64,000 nucleotides of DNA, taken from Actinacidiphila oryziradicis. Lineage in GTDB: Bacteria > Actinomycetota > Actinomycetes > Streptomycetales > Streptomycetaceae. The notes under the pieces were generated by a model, which made no database searches, was not told the origin of the DNA, and saw only the letters and a list, made by a program, of their open reading frames with translations. The DNA lies in assembly GCF_005047355.1 (NCBI RefSeq), contig NZ_SUMC01000030.1:48729-112728 (forward strand), written 5' to 3'. Below, in pieces: positions 16,603 through 26,046 of this stretch (position 1 is its first letter; every line of letters begins with the position of its first letter). The position numbers were made by a program, and so were the translations under genes.

Positions 16603-17277
16603 TCAGCGCGAACGCTTGGCCAGCCGCTCGACGTCCAGCAGGATGACCGCACGGGCCTCAAGCCGCAGCCAGCCACGCCCCGCGAAGTCCGCCAGCGCCT
16701 TGTTCACGGTCTCGCGGGAAGCTCCCACAAGCTGGGCGAGCTCTTCCTGCGTGAGGTCGTGGACGACATGGATGCCCTCCTCGGACTGCACGCCGAAGCG
16801 TCGCGAGAGATCGAGCAGCGCCTTGGCGACACGCCCCGGAACGTCCGAGAAAACCAGGTCGGACATGACGTCGTTGGTCCGGCGCAGCCGGCGCGCGACG
16901 GCCCGCAGCAGCGCGGTGGAGACCTCGGGCCGGACATTGAGCCAGGGCTGGAGGTCGCCATGGCCCAGACCGAGAAGCTTCAGCTCGGTCAGAGCGGTGG
17001 CGGTCGCGGTCCGCGGACCCGGGTCGAAGAGCGAAAGCTCGCCGATCAGCTCGCCGGGGCCGACGACGGCGAGCATGTTCTCACGACCGTCCGGCGAGGT
17101 CCGGTGGAGCTTCACCTTGCCCTCGGTGACGACGTAGAGCCGGTCCCCGGGGTCGCCCTCGTGGAAAAGCGAGTCGCCACGCGCGAGCGTGACTTCCTGC
17201 ATGGAGGCGCGCAGTTCAGCGGCCTGCTCATCGTCGAGCGCCGCAAAAAGCGGTGCGCGCCGCAGAACGTCGTCCAC
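16603..17277 (-). CDS. crp: Crp/Fnr-family transcriptional regulator Crp
   Basis: This 224-residue protein has an N-terminal cyclic-nucleotide-binding beta-roll (about 1-115, with PGELIGELSLFDPGPRTATA in the phosphate-binding position), a dimer helix, and a C-terminal winged HTH (about 165-215, LTQEELAQLVGASRETVNKA). GGAGAGAG precedes the GTG at 17277. Length, neighbours (nth beside it) and sequence fit the Streptomyces Crp that binds cAMP and links germination, development and secondary metabolism. A Crp-type site lies in its own upstream region, suggesting autoregulation. Confidence 0.93.
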   Translation of the reverse strand: MDDVLRRAPLFAALDDEQAAELRASMQEVTLARGDSLFHEGDPGDRLYVVTEGKVKLHRTSPDGRENMLAVVGPGELIGELSLFDPGPRTATATALTELKLLGLGHGDLQPWLNVRPEVSTALLRAVARRLRRTNDVMSDLVFSDVPGRVAKALLDLSRRFGVQSEEGIHVVHDLTQEELAQLVGASRETVNKALADFAGRGWLRLEARAVILLDVERLAKRSR

Positions 17278-17334
17278 GAGCTCTCTCCTTGTCTACATCG
17301 CTGGGTCGGTCCCCATCATGCCTGACAGCAAAAC

Positions 17335-17350
17335 AGTGCGATCAATCACA
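17335..17350. promoter_or_regulatory. Putative Crp binding site upstream of crp
   Basis: AGTGCGATCAATCACA matches the TGTGA-N6-TCACA palindrome at 8 of 10 defined positions (on the complement TGTGATTGATCGCACT). It lies about 58 bp upstream of the crp start, between the divergent crp and nth genes, so it could affect either. Confidence 0.6.
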
Positions 17351-17453
17351 AGTCTGTCTTATGCGTGCGCGACACCGTGCCCCGGGGGTCCGTTTGGGGT
17401 GCGGATCGCTGAGCGCCGGGGCGGATGTCAGTGCCGAGCCTTAGGCTGGCCGG

Positions 17454-18431
17454 GTGTCTGATACGCCGACTGCGCAGAGGAAACAACCGGACAAGAGGGC
17501 CGAGCGGGTGACGCGAACCGCAGATTCCGCTCTGAGCGAACAGAGTCGTGAGCCCGACGACCACAGTGTCGACGAGGGCGCCGAAAAGAGCGGCGAAAAA
17601 AGCGCCGACAAGGCAGACAAGGGCGTCGGCAGGCCGGCCGAGTCGCGCCTCGCGTTGGTGCGGCGCGCCCGCCGCATCAACCGCGAGCTCGCCGATCTCT
17701 ACCCGTATGCCCACCCGGAGCTGGACTTCGAGAACCCGTACCAGCTCCTGGTCGCCACCGTCCTGTCGGCCCAGACCACCGACCTGAGGGTCAACCAAAC
17801 CACCCCCGCGCTCTTCGCGAAGTACCCGACCCCCGAGGATCTGGCCGCCGCCGACCCGGAGGAGCTGGAGCAGCTCATCCGGCCGACCGGGTTCTTCCGG
17901 GCCAAGGCCAAGTCCCTGCTCGGCCTGTCCGCCGCGATCCGCGACCGCTACGACGGTGAGGTCCCGGGCCGCCTCGAAGATCTGGTGACCCTCCCCGGCG
18001 TCGGCCGGAAGACCGCCAATGTCGTCCTCGGCAATGCGTTCGGCGTCCCTGGAATCACTGTGGACACCCACTTCGGGCGGCTGGCCCGACGATTCGGCTG
18101 GACCACCTCCGACGATCCGGAGAAGATCGAGCAGGAGGTCGGCGCGCTGTTCCCCAAGTCCGAGTGGACAATGCTCTCGCACCGGCTGATCTTCCACGGC
18201 CGTCGGATCTGCCACTCCCGCAGGCCGGCCTGCGGCGCGTGCCCGATAGCGCCGCTCTGCCCCTCCTACGGCGAGGGCGAGACGGACCCGGAGAAGGCGA
18301 AGAAGCTGCTGAAGTACGAGATGGGCGGCGCCCCGGGCCAGCGGCTGCGACCGCCCGCCGGATACCCGGGCCGCCCGGCGCCCGCGCAGACACCGCGCCC
18401 CGCGACAGACGACAGACAGGAGAACGGATGA
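17454..18431 (+). CDS. nth: Endonuclease III, DNA glycosylase/AP lyase
   Basis: This 325-residue base-excision repair enzyme removes oxidised pyrimidines. A disordered acidic leader (1-60) precedes the catalytic core. The helix-hairpin-helix LPGVGRKTANVVL contains the catalytic Lys, and VDTHFGRLA contains the catalytic Asp. The 4Fe-4S cluster ligands are C-x6-C-x2-C-x5-C in CHSRRPACGACPIAPLC. The C-terminal 50 residues are Pro-rich. The GTG start at 17454 has no ribosome site, and TAGGCT (17442-17447) lies 6 nt before it, so it is probably leaderless. The stop overlaps the downstream NUDIX gene. Confidence 0.94.
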   Translation: MSDTPTAQRKQPDKRAERVTRTADSALSEQSREPDDHSVDEGAEKSGEKSADKADKGVGRPAESRLALVRRARRINRELADLYPYAHPELDFENPYQLLVATVLSAQTTDLRVNQTTPALFAKYPTPEDLAAADPEELEQLIRPTGFFRAKAKSLLGLSAAIRDRYDGEVPGRLEDLVTLPGVGRKTANVVLGNAFGVPGITVDTHFGRLARRFGWTTSDDPEKIEQEVGALFPKSEWTMLSHRLIFHGRRICHSRRPACGACPIAPLCPSYGEGETDPEKAKKLLKYEMGGAPGQRLRPPAGYPGRPAPAQTPRPATDDRQENG

Positions 18432-19126
18432 CGACAGCGCACAACGGAGGAGCCGTCGGCGGAGCCACTGACGCGATCGGCGTGAGCTCCGAAGGGCTTC
18501 CGGACTGGCTGGGTCCGGTGGCCGACGCGGTCGCCGGGATCCGGCCCGAGCAGCTCAGCCGGTTCCAGCCACCGGAGACGGGGGGCAGGCCGTCCGCCGT
18601 GCTGATCCTCTTCGGCGAGGGGGAGCACGGCCCCGAGCTGTTGCTCATGGAGCGCGCCAGCAGTCTCCGCACGCACGCCGGGCAGGCATCCTTCCCCGGC
18701 GGTGCGCTGGACCCCCACGACGGGGATCCGGAGCGGGAGGGCCCGCTGCGGGCCGCACTGCGCGAGGCGCAGGAGGAGACGGGCCTGGACCCGTCGGGGG
18801 TCCAGCTGTTCGGAGTGCTCCCGCGTCTATACATCCCGGTGAGCGGCTTTGTCGTGACCCCCGTGCTCGGATGGTGGCGCGCCCCCACCCCGGTCGGGGC
18901 CGTCGATCCCGCGGAGACGGCACGGGTGTTCACCGTCCCCGTATCGCAGCTGACGGACCCGGCCAACCGCGCGACAGTGGCGCACCCGAGCGGCTTCCTG
19001 GGCCCCGCGTTCCTCGTCTCGGAAGCTCTGGTTTGGGGCTTCACGGCGGGATTGATCGACCGTCTTCTGTACTACGCAGGCTGGGAGCTGTCTTGGGATC
19101 GGGCAAAGACGGTCCCACTTGGTTGA
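18428..19126 (+). CDS. CoA pyrophosphatase-type NUDIX hydrolase
   Basis: This 232-residue protein has LLMERASSLRTHAGQASFPGG, the NudL/CoAse signature, leading into the NUDIX box GALDP...REAQEETGLDP. CoA-type NUDIX enzymes cleave CoA to 3',5'-ADP and 4'-phosphopantetheine. The ATG at 18428 overlaps the nth stop (ATGA), so translation is coupled. The C-terminus (FVTAGLIDRLL-like helix) is of normal length. The substrate assignment rests on the UPF0035-like motif before the box. Confidence 0.88.
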   Translation: MTTAHNGGAVGGATDAIGVSSEGLPDWLGPVADAVAGIRPEQLSRFQPPETGGRPSAVLILFGEGEHGPELLLMERASSLRTHAGQASFPGGALDPHDGDPEREGPLRAALREAQEETGLDPSGVQLFGVLPRLYIPVSGFVVTPVLGWWRAPTPVGAVDPAETARVFTVPVSQLTDPANRATVAHPSGFLGPAFLVSEALVWGFTAGLIDRLLYYAGWELSWDRAKTVPLG

Positions 19127-19148
19127 TCTGCCGTGAGACGGTGTCCGA

Positions 19149-20348
19149 GTGAACGTGCTGGACATCGTGTTGCTGCTCGCTGCCGTGTGGTTCGCGGTAG
19201 TCGGTTACCGTCAGGGCTTCGTCGTCGGCGTCATGTCGGTGATCGGCTTCCTCGGCGGCGGATTGGCTGCGGTCTATCTGCTGCCTCTCATCTGGGGCGG
19301 GGTGACCGCCAACGCCACCCCAGGCACAGTGGCGGTCATCGCCGCCGTGGTGCTCGTCATCATCTGCGCGTCGGTCGGCCAGGCATTCACCACACACCTG
19401 GGCAACAAGCTCCGTACGCACATCACCTGGTCACCGGCGCGCGCGGTCGACGCGACCGGCGGTGCGCTGGTGAACGTACTGGCCATGCTGACCGTGGCCT
19501 GGCTGATCGGCTCGGCCCTCGCCACGACCACTTTGCCGACGCTCAGCCGCGAGGTGCGGGAGTCCAGGGTGCTGCTCGGCGTCGCACGGGTGGTACCGCC
19601 ACAGGCCGACAGCTGGTTCGTCAACTTCAGCTCCACACTGGCCCAGGGCGGCCTCCCGCAGGTCTTCACGCCCTTCGCGAACGAGCCGATCACCGATGTG
19701 GCCCCGCCGGACCCCGCGCTCGCCACCAGCGCGACCGTCAGCAACGCCGAGCAGAGCATCGTCAAGGTCGTCGGCACCGCGCCGAGCTGCGGCAAGGTGC
19801 TTGAGGGCAGCGGCTTCGTCTTCGCGCCGCACCGCGTGATGACCAACGCGCATGTCGTCGGCGGCGTCGACCAGCCCACGGTCCAGATCGGCGGCCAGGG
19901 CAAGCTCTACGACGCCAAGATCGTGCTCTACGACTGGCAGCGCGACATCGCCGTCCTCGACGTCCCGACCCTCAACGCCCCCGCGCTCAGCCTTACCACC
20001 ACCGCAGCCAAGTCCCGCGACGGCGCGATCGTGGCCGGCTTCCCCGAGAACGGCAACTTCGACGTCCGCGCCGCCCGCATCCGGGCCCGTATCCAGGCCA
20101 ACGGCCCCGACATCTACCACCGCTCCACCGTCCACCGTGACGTCTACTCCCTCTTCACCCTCGTCCGCCAGGGCAACTCCGGCGGCCCACTCCTCACTCC
20201 CAGCGGCCAGGTGTACGGGGTCGTCTTCGCCAAGTCCCTCGATGACGCCAACACCGGCTACGCCCTCACCGCCGGTGAGGTCATGGAAGATGCCACCGCA
20301 GGCGCGGCCGCCACGCAGCAAGTCGACAGCCAGGGGTGCGCGCTCTAG
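19149..20348 (+). CDS. marP: MarP-type membrane serine protease (CvpA plus trypsin-like domain)
   Basis: This 399-residue protein has four N-terminal TM helices of the CvpA/colicin V production type (about 1-125), a linker, and an extracytoplasmic chymotrypsin-fold protease. Catalytic residues appear in MTNAHVVGG (His), WQRDIAVLDV (Asp) and RQGNSGGPLL (Ser). Cys residues near the protease start and the C-terminus (SCGK, QGCAL) could form a disulfide, as in mycobacterial MarP, which supports acid resistance. The GTG at 19149 lies 22 nt after the NUDIX gene. The stop codon lies at the edge of an 18-bp tandem repeat. Confidence 0.9.
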   Translation: MNVLDIVLLLAAVWFAVVGYRQGFVVGVMSVIGFLGGGLAAVYLLPLIWGGVTANATPGTVAVIAAVVLVIICASVGQAFTTHLGNKLRTHITWSPARAVDATGGALVNVLAMLTVAWLIGSALATTTLPTLSREVRESRVLLGVARVVPPQADSWFVNFSSTLAQGGLPQVFTPFANEPITDVAPPDPALATSATVSNAEQSIVKVVGTAPSCGKVLEGSGFVFAPHRVMTNAHVVGGVDQPTVQIGGQGKLYDAKIVLYDWQRDIAVLDVPTLNAPALSLTTTAAKSRDGAIVAGFPENGNFDVRAARIRARIQANGPDIYHRSTVHRDVYSLFTLVRQGNSGGPLLTPSGQVYGVVFAKSLDDANTGYALTAGEVMEDATAGAAATQQVDSQGCAL

Positions 20349-20419
20349 GACAGGCCTAAGAGGAAGGACAGGCCTAAGAGGAAGGACAGGCCCTAGAGGA
20401 AGGACGGGCCCGAGAGGAA
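20348..20419. repeat. Four tandem 18-bp repeats downstream of marP
   Basis: The unit GGACAGGCCTAAGAGGAA occurs twice perfectly (20348-20365, 20366-20383) and twice with 1-4 changes (20384-20401, 20402-20419). The array begins on the last base of the marP stop and runs to just before the terminator. In one frame it would extend the protein by an 18-bp (6-residue) unit if the stop were lost. Confidence 0.85.
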
Positions 20420-20422
20420 CAG

Positions 20423-20450
20423 GAGGCCGCGCTAATTGGCGGGCGGCCTC
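20423..20450 (+). terminator. Terminator after marP
   Basis: GAGGCCGC (20423-20430) pairs with GCGGCCTC (20443-20450) around a 12-nt loop, followed by TTGGG. Beyond it, 20451-20809 shows no convincing gene. Confidence 0.65.
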
Positions 20451-20525
20451 TTGGGCGTCCCGGCAGCGGCGGCTCCAGGTCCTGGGCGACAGGCGGGTTG
20501 CGGCGGAAATCCCGCGCCACCAGCA

Positions 20526-20708
20526 TCAGTCGCTGCGCGCGTGGCGCAACCGCGCGCCCATCCAGCGCGCGCGGCGGCGCAGGATGCGTGGGATGCCCAA
20601 CAGGGTGGGGTCTGCCCGGTGCCCCCCCGGGGGCAGCTCCTGTGCGATGCTCCGTGCGGCAATGCCGCGCTTGCGTGATACGTCACGGTAGTCGTGCGTC
20701 CAGCCCAT
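20526..20708 (-). CDS. Possible small basic protein, 60 residues
   Basis: This leftward frame starts MGWTHDYRDVSRKRG and ends RWMGARLRHARSD. It is strongly basic and codon-plausible, but has no ribosome site, no recognised domain, and lies in a gap between converging genes. The DNA around it has CGCGCG-rich inverted runs that could also be structural. It is listed only because nothing else explains the stretch. Confidence 0.22.
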   Translation of the reverse strand: MGWTHDYRDVSRKRGIAARSIAQELPPGGHRADPTLLGIPRILRRRARWMGARLRHARSD

Positions 20709-20809
20709 ACGGAGCTGTTTGCCCGGGGGTCAAGGTCGATAATCGCCGATGGGTCGCCCATTTGGCTTATGCACCCGGCATTTGGCGGGCGGTCACATGA
20801 CGGGAACGG

Positions 20810-21733
20810 TCACCGATCCGGTTCCGGGTCCTTGAGCCAGTTGATGAGCTCCGCCGAGAACGCCGCCGGATCCTCCTCGTGCGGAAAATGCCCGAGTCCG
20901 TCGAACAGCCGCCAGCGATACGGGGCCTCCACGTACGCCCCGCTGCCGGCGGCGCTCCGGGCCCGCATCACGGGGTCGAGGGAGCCGTGCAGATGGAGGG
21001 TCGGGACTCGTACCGGCCGCTTCATACGGCGGTTGAACTGGAAACCGTCCAGCCGTGCCAGCGACCGCACCATCCAGCGGTACGGCTCGATCGCGCAGTG
21101 CGCGGTGGACGGGATCATCATCGCCCGCTGGTAAACCTCGACCGCTTCGTCGTCCGGCAGCCCGGGACCCGCCCAGTCCCGGATCAGCCGGCCGACGAGC
21201 GCGGCATTGTCCGAGACCAGTTGACGCTCCGGAAGCCACGGCGTCTGGAAGCCCCAGACATATGATCCGGCCGCGGTCTGCTTGTAGTCCGACAACATCG
21301 CGGCCCGCCAGCGCCGCGGGTGCGGCATCGAGCACACCGCCAGCCGGCGCACCAGCTTCGGCCGCATCGCGGCCGCCGTCCAGGCCAGATAGCCGCCGAG
21401 GTCGTGCCCGACCAGTGCCGCGTCCGGCTCGCCGAGCGAGCGGATCACCCCGGTGACGTCGAGCGCGAGGTTCGCCGGGTCGTAGCCACGGGGCGTACGG
21501 TCGCTGCCGCCCACCCCGCGCAGGTCCATCGCCACCGCGCGGTAGCCGGCGTCGGCGAGCGCGGTCAGCTGGTGCCGCCAGGTCCACCAGAACTGGGGGA
21601 AACCATGCAGAAGCAGCACCAACGGGCCATCGCCGAGCTCGGCGATGTGGAAGCGGGCGCCGTTCGCGGCGACGTCCCGGTGGATCCAGGGCCCGTCGGG
21701 GCGTACCACCGAGGAGTTCTCAGTCACCGTCAT
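20810..21733 (-). CDS. Alpha/beta hydrolase, epoxide hydrolase-like
   Basis: This 307-residue protein has the oxyanion motif LLLHGFPQFWWTW, nucleophile Asp in LVGHDLGGYLAW (an Asp nucleophile marks the epoxide hydrolase/haloalkane dehalogenase branch, not Ser esterases), the acid Asp in HLHGSLDPVM and catalytic His in DGLGHFPHEE. A cap domain spans about 140-220. The ring-opening Tyr residues of epoxide hydrolases are plausible in the cap but I cannot place them surely. It is expected to be a cytosolic hydrolase; the substrate is unknown. Confidence 0.87.
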   Translation of the reverse strand: MTVTENSSVVRPDGPWIHRDVAANGARFHIAELGDGPLVLLLHGFPQFWWTWRHQLTALADAGYRAVAMDLRGVGGSDRTPRGYDPANLALDVTGVIRSLGEPDAALVGHDLGGYLAWTAAAMRPKLVRRLAVCSMPHPRRWRAAMLSDYKQTAAGSYVWGFQTPWLPERQLVSDNAALVGRLIRDWAGPGLPDDEAVEVYQRAMMIPSTAHCAIEPYRWMVRSLARLDGFQFNRRMKRPVRVPTLHLHGSLDPVMRARSAAGSGAYVEAPYRWRLFDGLGHFPHEEDPAAFSAELINWLKDPEPDR

Positions 21734-21797
21734 GCCAAGAGCGTGTCATAGAAATCTAGCCCGTCGGCCGGCTTGGGGCAAGCAGCCGGGCCGGTGA

Positions 21798-22244
21798 TCA
21801 GCCCGCATCAGCCCGGCTCCCGGGCGGCAGCGGACCGGGCCGCGGATGCGGCTTGACGCTGTGGAGCACGGACGCCGTCTCCTTCGCCGAGGCGATGCTC
21901 TTCTCCGGCTTACTGATCTTCTTGAACTTCGCCACCGCGAGGAGTCCGAGGAGCCCGGCGAGCACCAGAAAAGCGCCGCCCACGATGAGGAACGACCAGG
22001 ACAGCCCAAGCCCGAAGTTGTGGATCCCGTACGCCGCCGCGAAACTCAGCACCGGCAGCGCGAAGAGCGCAAGGACCCCCGCCGCCGCGATCGCGAGGCC
22101 GCCGAAGCCGGCCCGCTTGACGTCCTGGCGGAGCTCGGCCTTGGCGAGGGCGATCTCGTCGTGCACCAGGGCGGACAGCTCGGCCGTGGCCGAGGCCACC
22201 AATTGGCCGAGACTACGGCCCCCGTCCTCGTCCGCTGCGCTCAT
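21798..22244 (-). CDS. Phage holin-superfamily (Actino holin-like) membrane protein
   Basis: This 148-residue protein has an amphipathic N-terminal helix (SLGQLVASATAELSALVHDE), then KAELRQDVKRAG and two TM segments separated by a short turn, and a basic C-terminal tail. This is the PF07332 phage-holin-III-type layout, which in Streptomyces is a chromosomal gene next to nhaA, not a lysis gene. ATG 22244 is chosen because GGAGGA lies 6 nt upstream; longer in-frame starts lack a ribosome site and have an odd N-terminus. Function unknown. Confidence 0.85.
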   Translation of the reverse strand: MSAADEDGGRSLGQLVASATAELSALVHDEIALAKAELRQDVKRAGFGGLAIAAAGVLALFALPVLSFAAAYGIHNFGLGLSWSFLIVGGAFLVLAGLLGLLAVAKFKKISKPEKSIASAKETASVLHSVKPHPRPGPLPPGSRADAG

Positions 22245-22347
22245 AGAATCCTCCGTCGTCCTGATCGGGTATCGGCTACCCCCGATCATGCCTGACCCGG
22301 CCGTGTCGCCGCCCCCGGTGCGAATCGTTTCGGGGGAGCCGCCCGGG

Positions 22348-23769
22348 TCAACGGCGCTCCCCGTCGCCCTCCCCGTCGCCCTCCCCCTCCCCGTCACCGC
22401 TACCGGCGCGGGCTGCTTCCGCGAGCCGCCGGTGCTCGGCGGCCTTCGCCTCGTGGATCGTGGCCATCCTCAGGTGGTACGCCGGGTTGCCCTGCTCGTA
22501 GACGTCCGGGATGCCGTCGAGATCCTCGTCCCGCTCCTCCTCCGCGCACATCGCCCGGTATCTGTTGTTGCGCAGCTTCAGCAGTACGGAGGCGAGCACA
22601 GCCGACAGCAGTGAGCCGACGAGCACCGCGGCTTTCACCTCCTCGGTCAGCGCGGGGTCCCCGGCGAAGGCCAGTTCCCCGATCAGCAGCGACACGGTGA
22701 AGCCGATACCCGCCAGTGAGGCGACGGCGAGGACATCGGCCCAGGCCAGCTCTGGGTTGAGCTCCGCCCGGGTGAAGCGGGCGGTCAGCCAGGTGCCGCC
22801 GAATACGCCGACCGCCTTGCCGACGAGCAGCCCCAGGACGACCCCGAGCGTCTCCGGCCTGGCGAAGACATCGGCGAGCACGCCGCCGGAGACCGCGACG
22901 CCGGCGGAGAAGAGCGCGAACAGCGGCACGGCCAGGCCTGCGGAGACAGGCCGTACCAGGTGTTCGACGCGCTCGCCGGGGGAGTGCTCCTCGCCCTCGC
23001 GCCTGACGCAGCGCAGCATCAGGCCCATCGCGACGCCCGCGATGGTGGCGTGCACTCCGCTGGCATGCACCAGGGCCCAGTTGACGACGGCGAGCGGGAC
23101 GTAGACGTACCAGCCCCTCACTCCCGCGCGGAGCAGCGCCCAGAAGACCGCCAGCCCGACGGCGGCGAGGCCGAGCGCGGCCAAGTCGATGTCCGAGGTG
23201 AAGAAGACCGCGATGATCAGGATCGCGAGGAGGTCGTCCACGACGGCGAGGGTGAGCAGGAAGGCGCGCAGCGAGGACGGCAGTGAGGTGCCGATGACCG
23301 CGAGAACGGCGAGCGCGAAGGCGATGTCGGTGGCGGTCGGCACCGCCCAGCCGCCCATCGCGCCGCCACCGGAGGCGTTCACGACGGCGTAGACGGCGGC
23401 GGGCACCGCCATGCCACAGACGGCGGCGACGACCGGCAGCGCGGCGGCCTCGGGGGAGCGCAGCTCGCCCGCGACGAGCTCGCGCTTGAGCTCGATGCCG
23501 GCGACGAAGAAGAAGATGGCGAGCAGGCCGTCGGCGGCCCAGTCGCTGAGCGACAGATCCAGGTGGAGGGCCGCGGGGCCGAAACGATGGCCGACGACGG
23601 AGCCGTAGGAGTCGCGCAACGGGCTGTTCGCCCAGATCAGTGCGGTGACGGCGGCGGCGAGGAGCAGCACACCGCCGGTGGTCTCGGTGCGCAGCGCGTC
23701 AGCGACGAAATTCCGCTCCGGAAGCGGCATGCGTCCGAGGAAGACGGAACGGCGGCTGGGCGCGGTCAT
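22348..23769 (-). CDS. nhaA: Na+/H+ antiporter NhaA
   Basis: This 473-residue membrane antiporter has the NhaA hallmark segments: FFFVAGIELKRELV, a long run of 11-12 TM helices, VDDLLAILIIAVFF with the two ion-coupling Asp residues, and GKAVGVFGGTWL. It exports Na+ in exchange for protons. The C-terminal about 60 residues (EEERDEDLDGIPDVYE, then Gly/Glu repeats) are a charged cytosolic tail longer than in E. coli. ATG 23769 is chosen because GGAGG lies 10 nt upstream; an ATG 27 nt earlier has none. Confidence 0.94.
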   Translation of the reverse strand: MTAPSRRSVFLGRMPLPERNFVADALRTETTGGVLLLAAAVTALIWANSPLRDSYGSVVGHRFGPAALHLDLSLSDWAADGLLAIFFFVAGIELKRELVAGELRSPEAAALPVVAAVCGMAVPAAVYAVVNASGGGAMGGWAVPTATDIAFALAVLAVIGTSLPSSLRAFLLTLAVVDDLLAILIIAVFFTSDIDLAALGLAAVGLAVFWALLRAGVRGWYVYVPLAVVNWALVHASGVHATIAGVAMGLMLRCVRREGEEHSPGERVEHLVRPVSAGLAVPLFALFSAGVAVSGGVLADVFARPETLGVVLGLLVGKAVGVFGGTWLTARFTRAELNPELAWADVLAVASLAGIGFTVSLLIGELAFAGDPALTEEVKAAVLVGSLLSAVLASVLLKLRNNRYRAMCAEEERDEDLDGIPDVYEQGNPAYHLRMATIHEAKAAEHRRLAEAARAGSGDGEGEGDGEGDGERR

Positions 23770-23862
23770 CGGGGCTGGCCTCCGGTCGGCGGACATGAAT
23801 GATCATGTTGCCGACCAGACTTCCCGGCGCACCTGACCTCCTGACGCGATCGTAGTGCCGTT

Positions 23863-23897
23863 ACGCCGGACGGCCTGATTTTCGGGCCGCCCGGCGT
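23863..23897 (-). terminator. Terminator after acsA
   Basis: ACGCCGGACGGCC and GGCCGCCCGGCGT form an imperfect stem around a T-rich loop, about 54 nt beyond the acetyl-CoA synthetase stop on the same strand. Confidence 0.6.
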
Positions 23898-23950
23898 TCG
23901 AGCGCCATGACTGGGGGTGCGTCCAGGGGCGGGGGCCTGGGGGCGAGCTT

Positions 23951-25906
<1,956 letters not shown>

Positions 25907-25966
25907 GCCGTGCTCCTTCGCCGATGTACCGATGTGTCCCGGACCCAAGGGCCCTGCCCTAGCTCA

Positions 25967-25982
25967 CCAGTCCCGGGACTGG
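25967..25982. promoter_or_regulatory. Perfect 16-bp palindrome upstream of acsA
   Basis: CCAGTCCCGGGACTGG is fully self-complementary and lies about 60 bp before the acsA start, in the 140-bp gap to the next gene. It could be an operator for acsA or a compact hairpin behind the SulP gene; the sequence alone does not decide. Confidence 0.4.
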
Positions 25983-26046
25983 CTGACAAGGGGCATCCAG
26001 CGACAATGGTTTAGACCTGCGAAGGAGCACGGCACCAGCCGGTCGT

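Noticed and set aside
20348..20419. CRISPR-like array
   Set aside because: The 18-bp units are directly tandem with no spacers, so it is a simple tandem repeat.
21798..22244. Prophage lysis holin
   Set aside because: The neighbours are chromosomal housekeeping genes, and this holin-superfamily gene type is a normal Streptomyces core gene.
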